64,000 nt of DNA from Palsa-504 sp963753195. Its GTDB lineage: Bacteria; Actinomycetota; Actinomycetes; Streptosporangiales; Streptosporangiaceae. A model generated the notes under the pieces. It was not told the DNA's origin, searched no databases, and saw only the letters and a list, made by a program, of their open reading frames with translations. The stretch covers positions 186,001 to 250,000 of the forward strand of contig CAVWBH010000001.1 in assembly GCA_963753195.1 (NCBI GenBank), read 5' to 3'. Positions 44,575-52,575 of the stretch are shown piece by piece (position 1 is the stretch's first letter; each line of letters starts with the position of its first letter). A program made the position numbers and the translations under genes.

Positions 44575-46320
44575 CTACCAGCAATGAGCGGTCAGCGGCC
44601 GCGCGGCCAGCACCAGCACCGCGACGTCGTCGCGCGGTGGCCCGGGAGCGAAATCGTGGACGGCGGCCCGGATCCGGTCGGCGATGGCACCGGCGGGCAG
44701 CCCCGCCCACCCGGTGATCAACCGGGCCAGTCCGTCGTCGTCATCGAGCTGCCGGGCGCCGTCGGTGCGCTCGGTGACTCCGTCGGTGACGCAGATCAGC
44801 ACGTCGCCCGGGGCCAGCTCGGCCACGTCGACGTGATAACCGGGATCCGGCATGACGCCTAGGAGCAACTGCGGCTCGCCCACCTGCTCGACCTGGCCGG
44901 TCGCGCGCAGCAGCAACGGCAGCGGGTGACCCGCGGAGGCCAGGCGAAGCCGCGCCCCGCCGCGGTCGAGCGGAACGATCTCGACGCAGAGCATGCTGAG
45001 GAACCGATCCGGCGCGTAGTCATCGGCCACCGCCCGGTTGAGCCGGTCCAGGACCGCGTTCACGCCGTCCCCGTCGCGGGCGAGCACGCGGGCCACATGG
45101 CGGGCCAGGCCGGTGACGGCGGCGGCTTCCGGACCGTTGCCGCAGACATCACCGAGCACCAGGCACCACCGGTCCGGTCCGGACTGGAAGAGGTCGTAGA
45201 AATCGCCGCCCGCCGCGCAGTCGGTGAGCGCGGGTTCGTAGACGACGCTCGACTCGAACCCGGGGACGTCGCCTATCTTGCCCGGCCGGAGAGACTGCTG
45301 CAGGACCCGGCTGGTCGCTGCCGCCCGCCGGTGGCCGCGGGCTCGATCCAGAGCGAACGCCATCCGGCGGCTCAGGTTATCGAGCAGCGCGGCCAGGTTC
45401 GGCTCGGCCAGCACCCTCTCCTGGTCCAGGAGCATCGTGCCGAGCCGCTGCGTGCCGTAGATCAGCGGAAACTCGGCTGCGCTGAGCCGGTATCCGGTCG
45501 GTTCGGGGCGGAGCCCGGCCGACGTCGGTTCTCCCTCCAGTTCGGCGCGCAGCGGCCCGAGCATGCGCTCATCGGAATGCCAGACGTGCGCGAGCCGGGC
45601 CGATCCCTGGTCATCGACCAGGTAAAACGCGCACCATTCAGCGATCCGGGGGACCACAAGCATCGCGCCGAGCATCGTGATGTCCTCGACGTCGGTGGCT
45701 CCGGCCAGCAGGCTGTTCACCTCGGCGAGGAACGCCGCCGAAGGCTCCCGGTCTCCGGCCCGCTCAGCCAGCCACAGCCGCTCCACCACGACGGCTATCT
45801 CGTCCGCGGCCCGGCGCAGGGACCGCGTGGTCTGCTGGCTGAACCGCTCGGGTTCCCGGGCTGCGACCACGAGCAGCCCGATGACGAAACCGCTGGCGAT
45901 AAGCGGCATCGTCGCCAGCGAGCGCAACGGGTAACCGAGCACGGCGGTGACCGGATCCTGCTCACCGTTCATGTCGCCGTGCACCGCGGGCGTCCGGGCC
46001 GGGTCGAGGGGGCCGACCGCCGGCACCAGTGTGACCCGGGGCTGGTGCAGGTCCCCGGCTCCGGCCACCACCGCCAGGCGGAGCGGGTCGTCGCAGGCCC
46101 GCAGGATGCAGGCGGTGTCGGCGCCGGTGGAGGCCCTGATCAGCTCAAGCGCCCGGTCCAGGAAGCCGCCGCTCAGCGCGGAGTTCGCGAGGATCCGGGC
46201 CAGGTCTCGCTGGCCCTGCCGTCCGGTATCCGCGGTCACGGGACGCTCCCGAAGAGCCGCCTGGCCGACCTCAGCGGACGCGGGCTCAGGCGGAAACGTC
46301 ATTCGTACGCTGCGCAGCAC
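44575..46320 (-). CDS. GAF-domain SpoIIE-type PP2C phosphatase
   Basis: A 581-residue signalling phosphatase. Two GAF-like sensor regions span residues about 40-180 and 190-330, with little family identity. They are followed by SRVLQQSLRPGKIGDVPGFE, the linker common before SpoIIE domains, and the PP2C core: CAAGGDFYDLFQ, VLGDVCGNGPEAAAVTGLAR, RLASAGHPLPLLL, VLICVTDGVTERTD and PPRDDVAVLVL. The metal-binding Asp residues are in place. Such enzymes dephosphorylate STAS anti-sigma-factor antagonists. GGGGGAGG lies 4 bases before the GTG at 46320, so this start is preferred over upstream ones. No kinase domain is present. Confidence 0.88.
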   Translation of the reverse strand: MLRSVRMTFPPEPASAEVGQAALRERPVTADTGRQGQRDLARILANSALSGGFLDRALELIRASTGADTACILRACDDPLRLAVVAGAGDLHQPRVTLVPAVGPLDPARTPAVHGDMNGEQDPVTAVLGYPLRSLATMPLIASGFVIGLLVVAAREPERFSQQTTRSLRRAADEIAVVVERLWLAERAGDREPSAAFLAEVNSLLAGATDVEDITMLGAMLVVPRIAEWCAFYLVDDQGSARLAHVWHSDERMLGPLRAELEGEPTSAGLRPEPTGYRLSAAEFPLIYGTQRLGTMLLDQERVLAEPNLAALLDNLSRRMAFALDRARGHRRAAATSRVLQQSLRPGKIGDVPGFESSVVYEPALTDCAAGGDFYDLFQSGPDRWCLVLGDVCGNGPEAAAVTGLARHVARVLARDGDGVNAVLDRLNRAVADDYAPDRFLSMLCVEIVPLDRGGARLRLASAGHPLPLLLRATGQVEQVGEPQLLLGVMPDPGYHVDVAELAPGDVLICVTDGVTERTDGARQLDDDDGLARLITGWAGLPAGAIADRIRAAVHDFAPGPPRDDVAVLVLAARPLTAHCW

Positions 46321-46378
46321 TGTTCCTCCCCCAAACACCTCGAGATTGTTACATGAAGACCGGCCCAGAGGTGACAGA

Positions 46379-46513
46379 ATGACTACATTCACCTACAACC
46401 AGTTGCCGAACGGGTTGCTGCTGGCCGATCCGCCCGAGAGCATGCTGGGCATGACCTTCAGGACGATGGCCTTGCTGTGGCCGGCCGGATTCCTCTCCAC
46501 CGCAACCGCTTGA
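46379..46513 (+). CDS. Possible 44-residue small protein
   Basis: MTTFTYNQLPNGLLLADPPE and then SMLGMTFRTMALLWPAGFLS, ending TATA, with a ribosome-site-like GAGGTGAC before the ATG. A 9-codon frame (MKTGPEVTE) from 46352 ends in an ATGA overlap with it. It is divergent from the phosphatase gene and lies just before the double-receiver gene. The C-terminal half is hydrophobic enough for one membrane segment. No family is known; it could also be part of a leader. Confidence 0.35.
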   Translation: MTTFTYNQLPNGLLLADPPESMLGMTFRTMALLWPAGFLSTATA

Positions 46514-46781
46514 CGACATCATTGGTGACTAATACCGGGTCACGCTGTGACACGGCGTGATACTGTCGGGTTGCCGCTCTGGACCTCGGTGGCTGATGGC
46601 GCATGCTGACTGCGGCGCCGCCGAGATGCTCGGAGCTTTCGATGCTGGGATCGGGAAAGACCCGCGCGGTTCATATCCTTGTCACGGCCTTCTGGTCCGC
46701 GGTAACGCGCAGGACGGCATTCTCGCCGGCCGCTGTTGCCGGGGACGGCAGCCAGGTAAGAACTTCTGCTGCAGGCGGGTC

Positions 46782-47981
46782 GTGAGCACGGCGGGGCGGC
46801 CGAGGAGGCCCTGGCCCCGGCTGGCCCCGGTTTCCCCGGGCACACAGCTACCGTCGGCGCCGGCCGAGGCCGACCGGGATCACGAGACTCTCGCACGGTT
46901 GCGCGCGCAGCCGGCCTGCCGCCTGCTGGAGGGCACTACGGTCCTCGTGGTCGACGGCGACATCGGTAACGTGTTCGCGCTGGCCCAGCTCCTCGGCGAG
47001 CTGGGCATGCGGGTCAGGTACGCCGAGAACGGCCGTGAAGGAATCGTGCAGGCCGAGCGTGACCCGGATACGGCGATGGTCCTGATGGACGTGACGGTGC
47101 CGGATACCGGCGGCTACTGGGCCATCGAGGCCATCCGGGCCACGCCAGGTTGCGAGGACCTGCCGATCATCGCCTTGACCGCCCCGGGAGCGCCCGGGGC
47201 AACCGAGGACCCGGTCAGCCGCGGAGCCTCGGCCTGCGTCCCCATGCCGGTAGACGTGGACGACCTGCTCGAGGTGATGTCGGCTGCTGGACCGGGCATG
47301 GGCCCAGGCGGCGTGAACATGATCCCGGTCCGCCCGCGGATCCTGCTTGTGGACGACATGGACGACAACCTCTCCGCGCTGGAGGCGATCCTGCGGCCGC
47401 TGGACCTGGCCCTGGTCGTCGCCAGCTCCGGTCAGGAAGCCATGAAGGCACTGTTGCGGGAGGACTTCGCGCTCATCCTGATGGACGTGGTCATGCCGGG
47501 CATGGACGGCTACGAGACCGCGGCCCGGATCAAGCGCCTCCACCAGATCAGAGACGTGCCGATCATTTTCCTCAGCGCCTATGACCGCACCCCCGATTAC
47601 GTCTTCCGCAGCCCTTCGGTCGGCGCCGCTGACTACCTCAACAAGCCGTTTGACCCTTGGGTGCTGCGCGCGAAGGTGGAGGCGTTCGTCGGCCTGAGCC
47701 AGCGGCTCGACGGCACCTGCCCCGCTACCGTCCCCCGGCGGCCCGCCCTCGCCGGGATCCAGGACGACCTCGGGACCTGCGTCAGCCGCCTCGAGACCAC
47801 GGTTCCCCGGCTGGAAGGCGGCCTGGCCGGGGCCTCCCGGGCCGAGCTCGCCCAGATCATCACCGAGCTCGCCGGCCAGGTCCGCGACCTGCGGACCGCG
47901 GCCGACGCCCTGACGGGCGCGTATCAGGCCAGCGATGACCTCAGCCTGGCCGCGCCTTCTGGAGACCCTTGCACCCGGTGA
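46782..47981 (+). CDS. Double receiver (REC-REC) response regulator protein
   Basis: A 399-residue protein of two receiver domains. REC1 (residues about 52-168) keeps the phosphoacceptor Asp103 in MVLMDVTVPDTGG but has VPMPVD where a Lys-Pro is expected (Met155), so its switching may be altered. REC2 (about 185-300) is canonical: ILLVDDMDDNLSAL, Asp235 in LILMDVVMPGMDGYE and Lys288 in YLNKPFD. A C-terminal helical tail (residues 330-385, RLETTVPRLEGGLAGASRAE) has no output domain. GTG 46782 is chosen; the upstream extension is Cys/Arg-rich and unlike protein. It probably passes phosphate or acts by protein contact, perhaps with the adjacent phosphatase. Confidence 0.83.
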   Translation: MSTAGRPRRPWPRLAPVSPGTQLPSAPAEADRDHETLARLRAQPACRLLEGTTVLVVDGDIGNVFALAQLLGELGMRVRYAENGREGIVQAERDPDTAMVLMDVTVPDTGGYWAIEAIRATPGCEDLPIIALTAPGAPGATEDPVSRGASACVPMPVDVDDLLEVMSAAGPGMGPGGVNMIPVRPRILLVDDMDDNLSALEAILRPLDLALVVASSGQEAMKALLREDFALILMDVVMPGMDGYETAARIKRLHQIRDVPIIFLSAYDRTPDYVFRSPSVGAADYLNKPFDPWVLRAKVEAFVGLSQRLDGTCPATVPRRPALAGIQDDLGTCVSRLETTVPRLEGGLAGASRAELAQIITELAGQVRDLRTAADALTGAYQASDDLSLAAPSGDPCTR

Positions 47982-48084
47982 TGCCGATGGCCGCCTGAGC
48001 CCGGCCGGCCGGGTCGGCTCCTGACGGGCCTGGAATCAGCCGCAGCTACCTCGCCAGTCCCGCCTATGGGCAGGCCGTAATTAA

Positions 48085-48147
48085 CGCGGTGGATCCGGCT
48101 TCTAAGGAGCATCCGGGCAACTGGAGGCCCAGCCCAGATCCACCGCG
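48085..48147. repeat. 11-bp inverted repeat with 41-base loop, shares GTGGATC/GATCCAC with a second copy
   Basis: CGCGGTGGATC pairs with GATCCACCGCG. A longer inverted repeat at 53606-53651 carries the same GTGGATC/GATCCAC core, and in both places a 72-74 bp array follows on the right, suggesting a composite element. Confidence 0.6.
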
Positions 48148-48155
48148 GAGCCGAC

Positions 48156-48300
48156 GTTTGGGGCGTGGCACATAGGCCCCGCTACGGGGCCAAGGGCACA
48201 CGCGCCCCGCCCAAGAGGAGCGGCCCGGTGGGGCTCACAGGCGCATTGGCCCCGCTAGAGGGGACCAGGGCAACACGCACCCCAGCCGGAGGGTGCCTCG
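48156..48300. repeat. Two units of the 72-74 bp intergenic repeat family (copy A)
   Basis: The anchor GTGGCAC is at 48165; the second, more diverged unit is offset by 72 bp. Unit 1 reads ACGTTTGGGGCG, TGGCACATAGGCCCCG, CTACGGGGCC and GGGCACACGCGCCCCGCCC, nearly the same as the first unit at 53785. It lies in the sufB upstream region. Confidence 0.75.
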
Positions 48301-48367
48301 GGAATGGGGCGCCGGTGGACCATCGAGGCCAAGGTGCTCCTCACCGCACGAAGGCAGTAGTAGAAAA

Positions 48368-48385
48368 CTAGCAATATATTTCTAG
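48368..48385. promoter_or_regulatory. AT-rich near-palindrome upstream of sufB
   Basis: CTAGCAATATATTTCTAG is an 18-bp dyad with one mismatched pair, in the only strongly AT-rich stretch nearby, about 240 bp before sufB. It could be a regulator site or the core of a promoter; no known SufR/IscR consensus is matched. Confidence 0.35.
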
Positions 48386-48628
48386 AATTCGTGGTAGTGT
48401 TTGCGTCGTGGGTGGCGAAGCTTCTTAACCGGAATACCCGCAGCTGCGTGCCGGGCACCGAGGCATCAGGCCGCCCGCCGGCGCTCCCGCGCAGCGCCTC
48501 CCGGCGATCCCGCGCGGTGACGGGACATGCGCCGCACAACTCGCCGCGCCATCGTTTGCGTATGTCCGCAGGACCACGATCAGCATCGCCGCTGACGTGA
48601 CGGCAACTGGGTTCGGAGGCATCTCCGC

Positions 48629-50041
48629 ATGACGACAATCGCGCACCCCGAGCTTGAGGGGCTGGGACGGTACAAGTTCGGCTGGGCCGATTCGGACGTG
48701 GCGGGCCAGGCCGCGCGCCGGGGCCTGTCCGAGGAGGTCGTCCGGGACATCTCGGCACTGAAGGACGAACCGCAGTGGATGCTGGACCTGCGGCTGAAGG
48801 GCCTGAAGCTGTTCCGGCGCAAGCCGATGCCCGGCTGGGGCGCGGATCTGAGCGGCATCGATTTCGAGAACATCAAGTATTTCGTCCGCTCGACCGAGAA
48901 GCAGGCGGCCAGCTGGGACGACCTGCCCGCGGACATCAAGAGCACCTACGACAAGCTGGGCATCCCCGAGGCGGAGAGAAAGCGCCTCATAGCCGGCGTC
49001 GCCGCGCAGTATGAAAGCGAAGTCGTCTACCACACGATCCGCGAGGACCTGGCGGATAAGGGTGTCATCTTCCTGGACACCGACACCGCGCTCAAGGAGC
49101 ATCCGGACCTGTTCCAGGAGTACTTCGCCTCGGTCATCCCGGTGGGCGACAACAAGTTCGCCGCGCTGAACACCGCGGTCTGGTCCGGCGGCAGCTTCAT
49201 CTACGTGCCGGACGGCGTGCACGTGGACATCCCGCTGCAGGCCTATTTCCGGATCAACACCGAGAACATGGGACAGTTCGAGCGGACCCTGATCATCGTC
49301 GGCGAGGGCGCCAGCGTGCACTACGTCGAGGGCTGCACCGCGCCGGTCTACTCCTCCGACTCGCTGCACTCCGCGGTCGTCGAGATCATCGTGAAGGCCG
49401 GCGGTCGCTGCCGCTACACCACGATCCAGAACTGGTCGAACAACGTCTACAACCTGGTCACCAAGCGGGCCGTGGCACAGGCCGCGGCGAGCATGGAGTG
49501 GGTGGACGGGAACATCGGCTCGAAGGTGACGATGAAGTACCCGGCCGTCTACCTGATGGGCGAGCACGCCAGGGGAGAGACCCTGTCCGTCGCGTTCGCC
49601 GGCGAAGGCCAGCACCAGGACGCCGGCGCCAAGATGGTGCACTGCGCGCCGCACACCTCCTCCCAGATCATCTCCAAATCCGTGGCCAGAGCCGGCGGCC
49701 GCACGTCCTACCGGGGTCTGGTCCAGGTGCAGGAGGGCGCGGCGCACTCCAAGTCCACGGTCAGGTGCGACGCGCTGCTGGTGGACACGGTCAGCCGGTC
49801 CGACACCTACCCCTACGTGGACATCCGCGAGGACGACGTGGAGATGGGCCACGAAGCCAGCGTCTCCAGGATCTCCGAGGACCAGCTGTTCTACCTCATG
49901 AGCCGCGGCATGACCGAGGACGAGGCCGCGGCCACCATCGTGCGCGGCTTCGTCGAGCCCATCGCCCGCGAACTGCCGATGGAATACGCGCTCGAGCTCA
50001 ACCGGCTGATCGAGCTGCAGATGGCCGGCGCGGTCGGCTAA
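48629..50041 (+). CDS. sufB: Fe-S cluster assembly protein SufB
   Basis: A 470-residue SufB. The C-terminal core motif HCAPHTSSQIISKS has the conserved Cys339 and the second Cys is Cys236 in VEGCTAP; VKAGGRCRYTTIQNWSNN and GEHARGETLSVAFAGEGQHQ are hallmark segments. SufB scaffolds nascent clusters with SufC and SufD. Neither sufC nor sufD is present here, and the stop codon overlaps the moaA start (TAATG). This is unusual: actinobacterial suf genes normally form one cluster. CGGAGG precedes the ATG. It is either a lone duplicate or a rearranged locus. Confidence 0.93.
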   Translation: MTTIAHPELEGLGRYKFGWADSDVAGQAARRGLSEEVVRDISALKDEPQWMLDLRLKGLKLFRRKPMPGWGADLSGIDFENIKYFVRSTEKQAASWDDLPADIKSTYDKLGIPEAERKRLIAGVAAQYESEVVYHTIREDLADKGVIFLDTDTALKEHPDLFQEYFASVIPVGDNKFAALNTAVWSGGSFIYVPDGVHVDIPLQAYFRINTENMGQFERTLIIVGEGASVHYVEGCTAPVYSSDSLHSAVVEIIVKAGGRCRYTTIQNWSNNVYNLVTKRAVAQAAASMEWVDGNIGSKVTMKYPAVYLMGEHARGETLSVAFAGEGQHQDAGAKMVHCAPHTSSQIISKSVARAGGRTSYRGLVQVQEGAAHSKSTVRCDALLVDTVSRSDTYPYVDIREDDVEMGHEASVSRISEDQLFYLMSRGMTEDEAAATIVRGFVEPIARELPMEYALELNRLIELQMAGAVG

Positions 50042-51105
50042 TGACGGTCCTCCCGGGGCCCCTCCAGCCCGGCGTCCCCCCGCCGGGGCTGCACGAGGCC
50101 AGGCCATCTGACGTCCTGGCGCGGCCGCTGCGGGACTTGCGGATCTCGGTCACCGACCGCTGCCAGTTCCGCTGCACCTACTGCATGCCCCGCGAGGTGT
50201 TCGGCCGGGACTTCGTCTTCCTGCCCCGCGAGGACCTGCTCACCTTCGAGGAACTGACGCGGCTCGCCCGGGTCTTCGCGGGCCTGGGCGTGCGCAAGCT
50301 GCGGCTGACCGGCGGAGAGCCGCTGCTGCGCCGTGATCTGCAGCGCCTGATCGCCATGCTGGCCGCCATCGGCGGCATCCAGGACATCGCCCTGACGACC
50401 AACGGCGCGCTGCTCGCCCGCAACGCCCGGACGCTCGCGGATGCGGGACTGCGCCGCGTCACCGTCAGCCTGGACTCCCTCGACGACGCAGTCTTCATGG
50501 CGCTCAACGACGCCGGCTTCCCGGTCGCGCAGGTGCTGGACGGAATCGCGGCGGCTGCCGCTGCGGGGCTGGGACCGGTCAAGGTCAACATGGTGGTCAA
50601 GCGAGGCTGCAACGATCGGTCGATCCTCCCCATGGCGGCCCACTTCCGGGGCAGCGGGCACGTGCTGCGCTTCATCGAGTACATGGACGTCGGCACCACC
50701 AACGGGTGGCGGCTCGACGACGTCATCCCGGCCGCCGAGATCATCGCGCTGATCGGCGGCCAATGGCCCCTCGAGCCGCTCCCGGCCAGCTATCCCGGCG
50801 AGGTCGCCACCCGGTACCGCTACCAGGACGGCGGAGGCGAGATCGGTATCGTCGCCTCGGTCAGCCAGCCGTTCTGCCGCAGCTGCACGCGCGCCCGGCT
50901 CTCCGCCGAGGGCAAGCTTTACACCTGCCTGTTCGCGGGATCAGGACATGACCTGCGCGCCACGCTGCGCAGCGGTGCCAGCGACCAGGCGCTGCGCGAG
51001 CAGATCACCGCCATCTGGACCATGCGCACCGACCGCTACTCCGACCAGCGCACCCGCGCGACCAGGCGCACGCAGAAAGTGGAGATGTCAAACATCGGCG
51101 GCTAG
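50041..51105 (+). CDS. moaA: GTP 3',8-cyclase MoaA (molybdenum cofactor synthesis)
   Basis: A 354-residue radical-SAM enzyme. Cys41/45/48 in RCQFRCTYC bind the SAM cluster. The second cluster is bound by FCRSCTRARLSAEGKLYTC, and the protein ends with the essential double Gly (SNIGG). KLRLTGGEPLLRRDL and TTNGALLAR are the SAM-binding motifs. It turns GTP into 3',8-cyclo-GTP in the first step of molybdopterin synthesis. It overlaps sufB by one base (TAATG), so the cluster scaffold and a two-cluster enzyme are made together. Molybdopterin is also needed by the large dehydrogenase subunit at 10258. Confidence 0.93.
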   Translation: MTVLPGPLQPGVPPPGLHEARPSDVLARPLRDLRISVTDRCQFRCTYCMPREVFGRDFVFLPREDLLTFEELTRLARVFAGLGVRKLRLTGGEPLLRRDLQRLIAMLAAIGGIQDIALTTNGALLARNARTLADAGLRRVTVSLDSLDDAVFMALNDAGFPVAQVLDGIAAAAAAGLGPVKVNMVVKRGCNDRSILPMAAHFRGSGHVLRFIEYMDVGTTNGWRLDDVIPAAEIIALIGGQWPLEPLPASYPGEVATRYRYQDGGGEIGIVASVSQPFCRSCTRARLSAEGKLYTCLFAGSGHDLRATLRSGASDQALREQITAIWTMRTDRYSDQRTRATRRTQKVEMSNIGG

Positions 51106-51211
51106 CAAGCCGCCAGAGCCCCTGCCTAAAGCAGTGGGCCGGTGGGAGGGCAGCTTCGCTGCCGGGGAGGGTCAGGTCGGCGCGGGTGGTCCGGGAGACC
51201 TTGCGGTCGTG

Positions 51212-52225
51212 CTACCAGATTTGGCTGTCCCGGCCAGTAGGCAGGTCTCGCCAGGACGTGGTAGCTGGGATGACCGAAAGCACAGATGCGATGAGGGGGG
51301 CGCCTTTGTCGCTGCTCGTCATTACGGCCGCCGCATTCCGGCCGGCCACTGTCCCGATCAGTGCGCACTGGTAGCCGTAGTTTCCGCCGCCGTGGCTGAA
51401 GCGCTGGGCCGGGCCGTCGGCCGATAGCATCAGGCCCAGCCCAAAGCCGCCCACGTACGGCGTCACCATTTCCGCCGCGAGCTTCCTCGGCAATAGCGCC
51501 TCGTCATCTCCTGCGATCGCGGCCTGAATCGCTTGCGCCAGGCGCACGAGATCCACGGGAGTACACCAAAGGCCTGCCGCGGCCAGTTCCGGGTAGACGC
51601 GCCAATCCACCTTCCGGCCATCTACGTGCGCGGCGGCGGCATCCGAAGGCTCGGGCTGGTCGTAGGTTGCCGTTGTCATCCGCGCCGGGCGGAAAATGAG
51701 CTCGGCGGCGAGGTCCGCAAAACGCTCCCCGGTAACATCCTCAAGAAGTTGCTGCAGGACCACGTAGCCGCCGCCGGAATAGCGCCACTCCAGGCCCGGA
51801 GGCCCATCTCGGCGCACGGCTGGCGTGTTCGATGGTGGCAGTCCGTCGAGAATCTCGGTCAGGCTTGGCCGGGGTGCGCCTTGCGCGTAGCCGGGAAATC
51901 CGGAAACTGTCAGCGCACCGGCGTGGCACAGCAAATGACGAATCGTCACTGGCGCCTGTCCCGCTCCGTTCGGCAGCTGCCACGATCTCAGGTATTCATT
52001 AACGTCGGCGTCCAGGCGCAACTTGTCCCGAGCGGCCAGCCTTAGCGTCATCAGGGCGGCCACTGGCTTGCTGATCGACGCCGCCTGGAACAGCGTGCCT
52101 TTATCGGCACCCCACGCCGCCACTACCTCGTCGTGGCCTACCAGCACGGCAGCCGAGGCGGCGGGAACTGCGGCCGGGGCTTCCCGGCCAGCGAACGCCG
52201 CTGACAGCCTGTCGGCCAGGCTCAT
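51212..52225 (-). CDS. Serine hydrolase / beta-lactamase-family protein
   Basis: A 337-residue class C beta-lactamase-like protein. The SxxK motif is FQAASISKPVAALM (Ser at SISK), the YxN-type motif reads EWRYSGGGYVVLQ, and the C-terminal HGG-type motif is FSHGGGNYGYQ. No signal peptide is seen, so it is probably cytosolic. Family members include esterases and peptidases, and resistance should not be assumed. A Lys-Thr-Gly box is replaced by His-Gly-Gly as in many esterase-type members. Confidence 0.85.
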   Translation of the reverse strand: MSLADRLSAAFAGREAPAAVPAASAAVLVGHDEVVAAWGADKGTLFQAASISKPVAALMTLRLAARDKLRLDADVNEYLRSWQLPNGAGQAPVTIRHLLCHAGALTVSGFPGYAQGAPRPSLTEILDGLPPSNTPAVRRDGPPGLEWRYSGGGYVVLQQLLEDVTGERFADLAAELIFRPARMTTATYDQPEPSDAAAAHVDGRKVDWRVYPELAAAGLWCTPVDLVRLAQAIQAAIAGDDEALLPRKLAAEMVTPYVGGFGLGLMLSADGPAQRFSHGGGNYGYQCALIGTVAGRNAAAVMTSSDKGAPLIASVLSVIPATTSWRDLPTGRDSQIW

Positions 52226-52268
52226 GGCACCAGCCTAGTCCGGCCAGATGACCCGATACCGGGGCTCA

Positions 52269-52342
52269 ACTTCAGGCCTTCAGCCGCACTTCAGGCTTCA
52301 GCCGCACTTCAGGCTTCAGCCGCACTTCAGGCCTTCAGCCGC
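52269..52342. repeat. Four tandem copies of an 18/19-bp unit
   Basis: ACTTCAGGCTTCAGCCGC, with one extra C in the first and last copies, begins at 52269, 52288, 52306 and 52324. The units are nearly identical, so the repeat is recent or maintained. Unit length is a multiple of three in copies 2 and 3, but no protein frame uses it. Confidence 0.8.
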
Positions 52343-52389
52343 GCAGCGTGGGACTTGGGCCGGATCGCGTACGGCTGGGACGGACCGCT

Positions 52390-52427
52390 ACGTTTGGGCG
52401 CGTGCCACATTGCCCCCGATAGAGGGA
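52390..52427. repeat. Single truncated unit of the 72-74 bp repeat family (copy C)
   Basis: ACGTTTGGGCGCGTGCCACA then TTGCCCCCGATAGAGGGA aligns with the starts of copies A and B, with GTGCCAC for GTGGCAC. It stands alone after the 18/19-bp tandem repeat. Confidence 0.7.
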
Positions 52428-52575
52428 TCACACCAAGTGTGTAAATAACCAGCCGGCGCGTCGGTTTACCAACGAAGCGATGATCCAGCTTTTGACCCAG
52501 GCGAAACGGTAGCACCGTTCCCGGCGCTAGCATCGGAATCCGCTGTGGCCCCCGGCCGCATCCGTGAGGCGTCGC

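Larger units (their letters stand above)
47982..48628. other. 647-bp intergenic region upstream of sufB, with repeats
   Basis: Holds the inverted repeat at 48085-48147, a two-unit copy of the 72-74 bp repeat family, an AT-rich patch with a palindrome near 48368, and the sufB leader with CGGAGG upstream of its ATG. No gene is supported. Confidence 0.6.
52226..52575. other. 350-bp intergenic region with an 18/19-bp tandem repeat and a repeat-family fragment
   Basis: Between the serine hydrolase and the SDR gene. Beyond the two listed repeats it shows no gene; the translation of the repeated part is low complexity. Confidence 0.6.

Noticed and set aside
44926..46356. 476-codon plus-strand frame opposite the GAF-SpoIIE phosphatase
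   Set aside because: Antisense shadow; the minus strand carries the full set of PP2C motifs.
51212..52225. Antibiotic-resistance beta-lactamase
   Set aside because: The motifs match the broad serine-hydrolase family with an HGG rather than KTG box and there is no signal peptide, so a resistance role is not supported.
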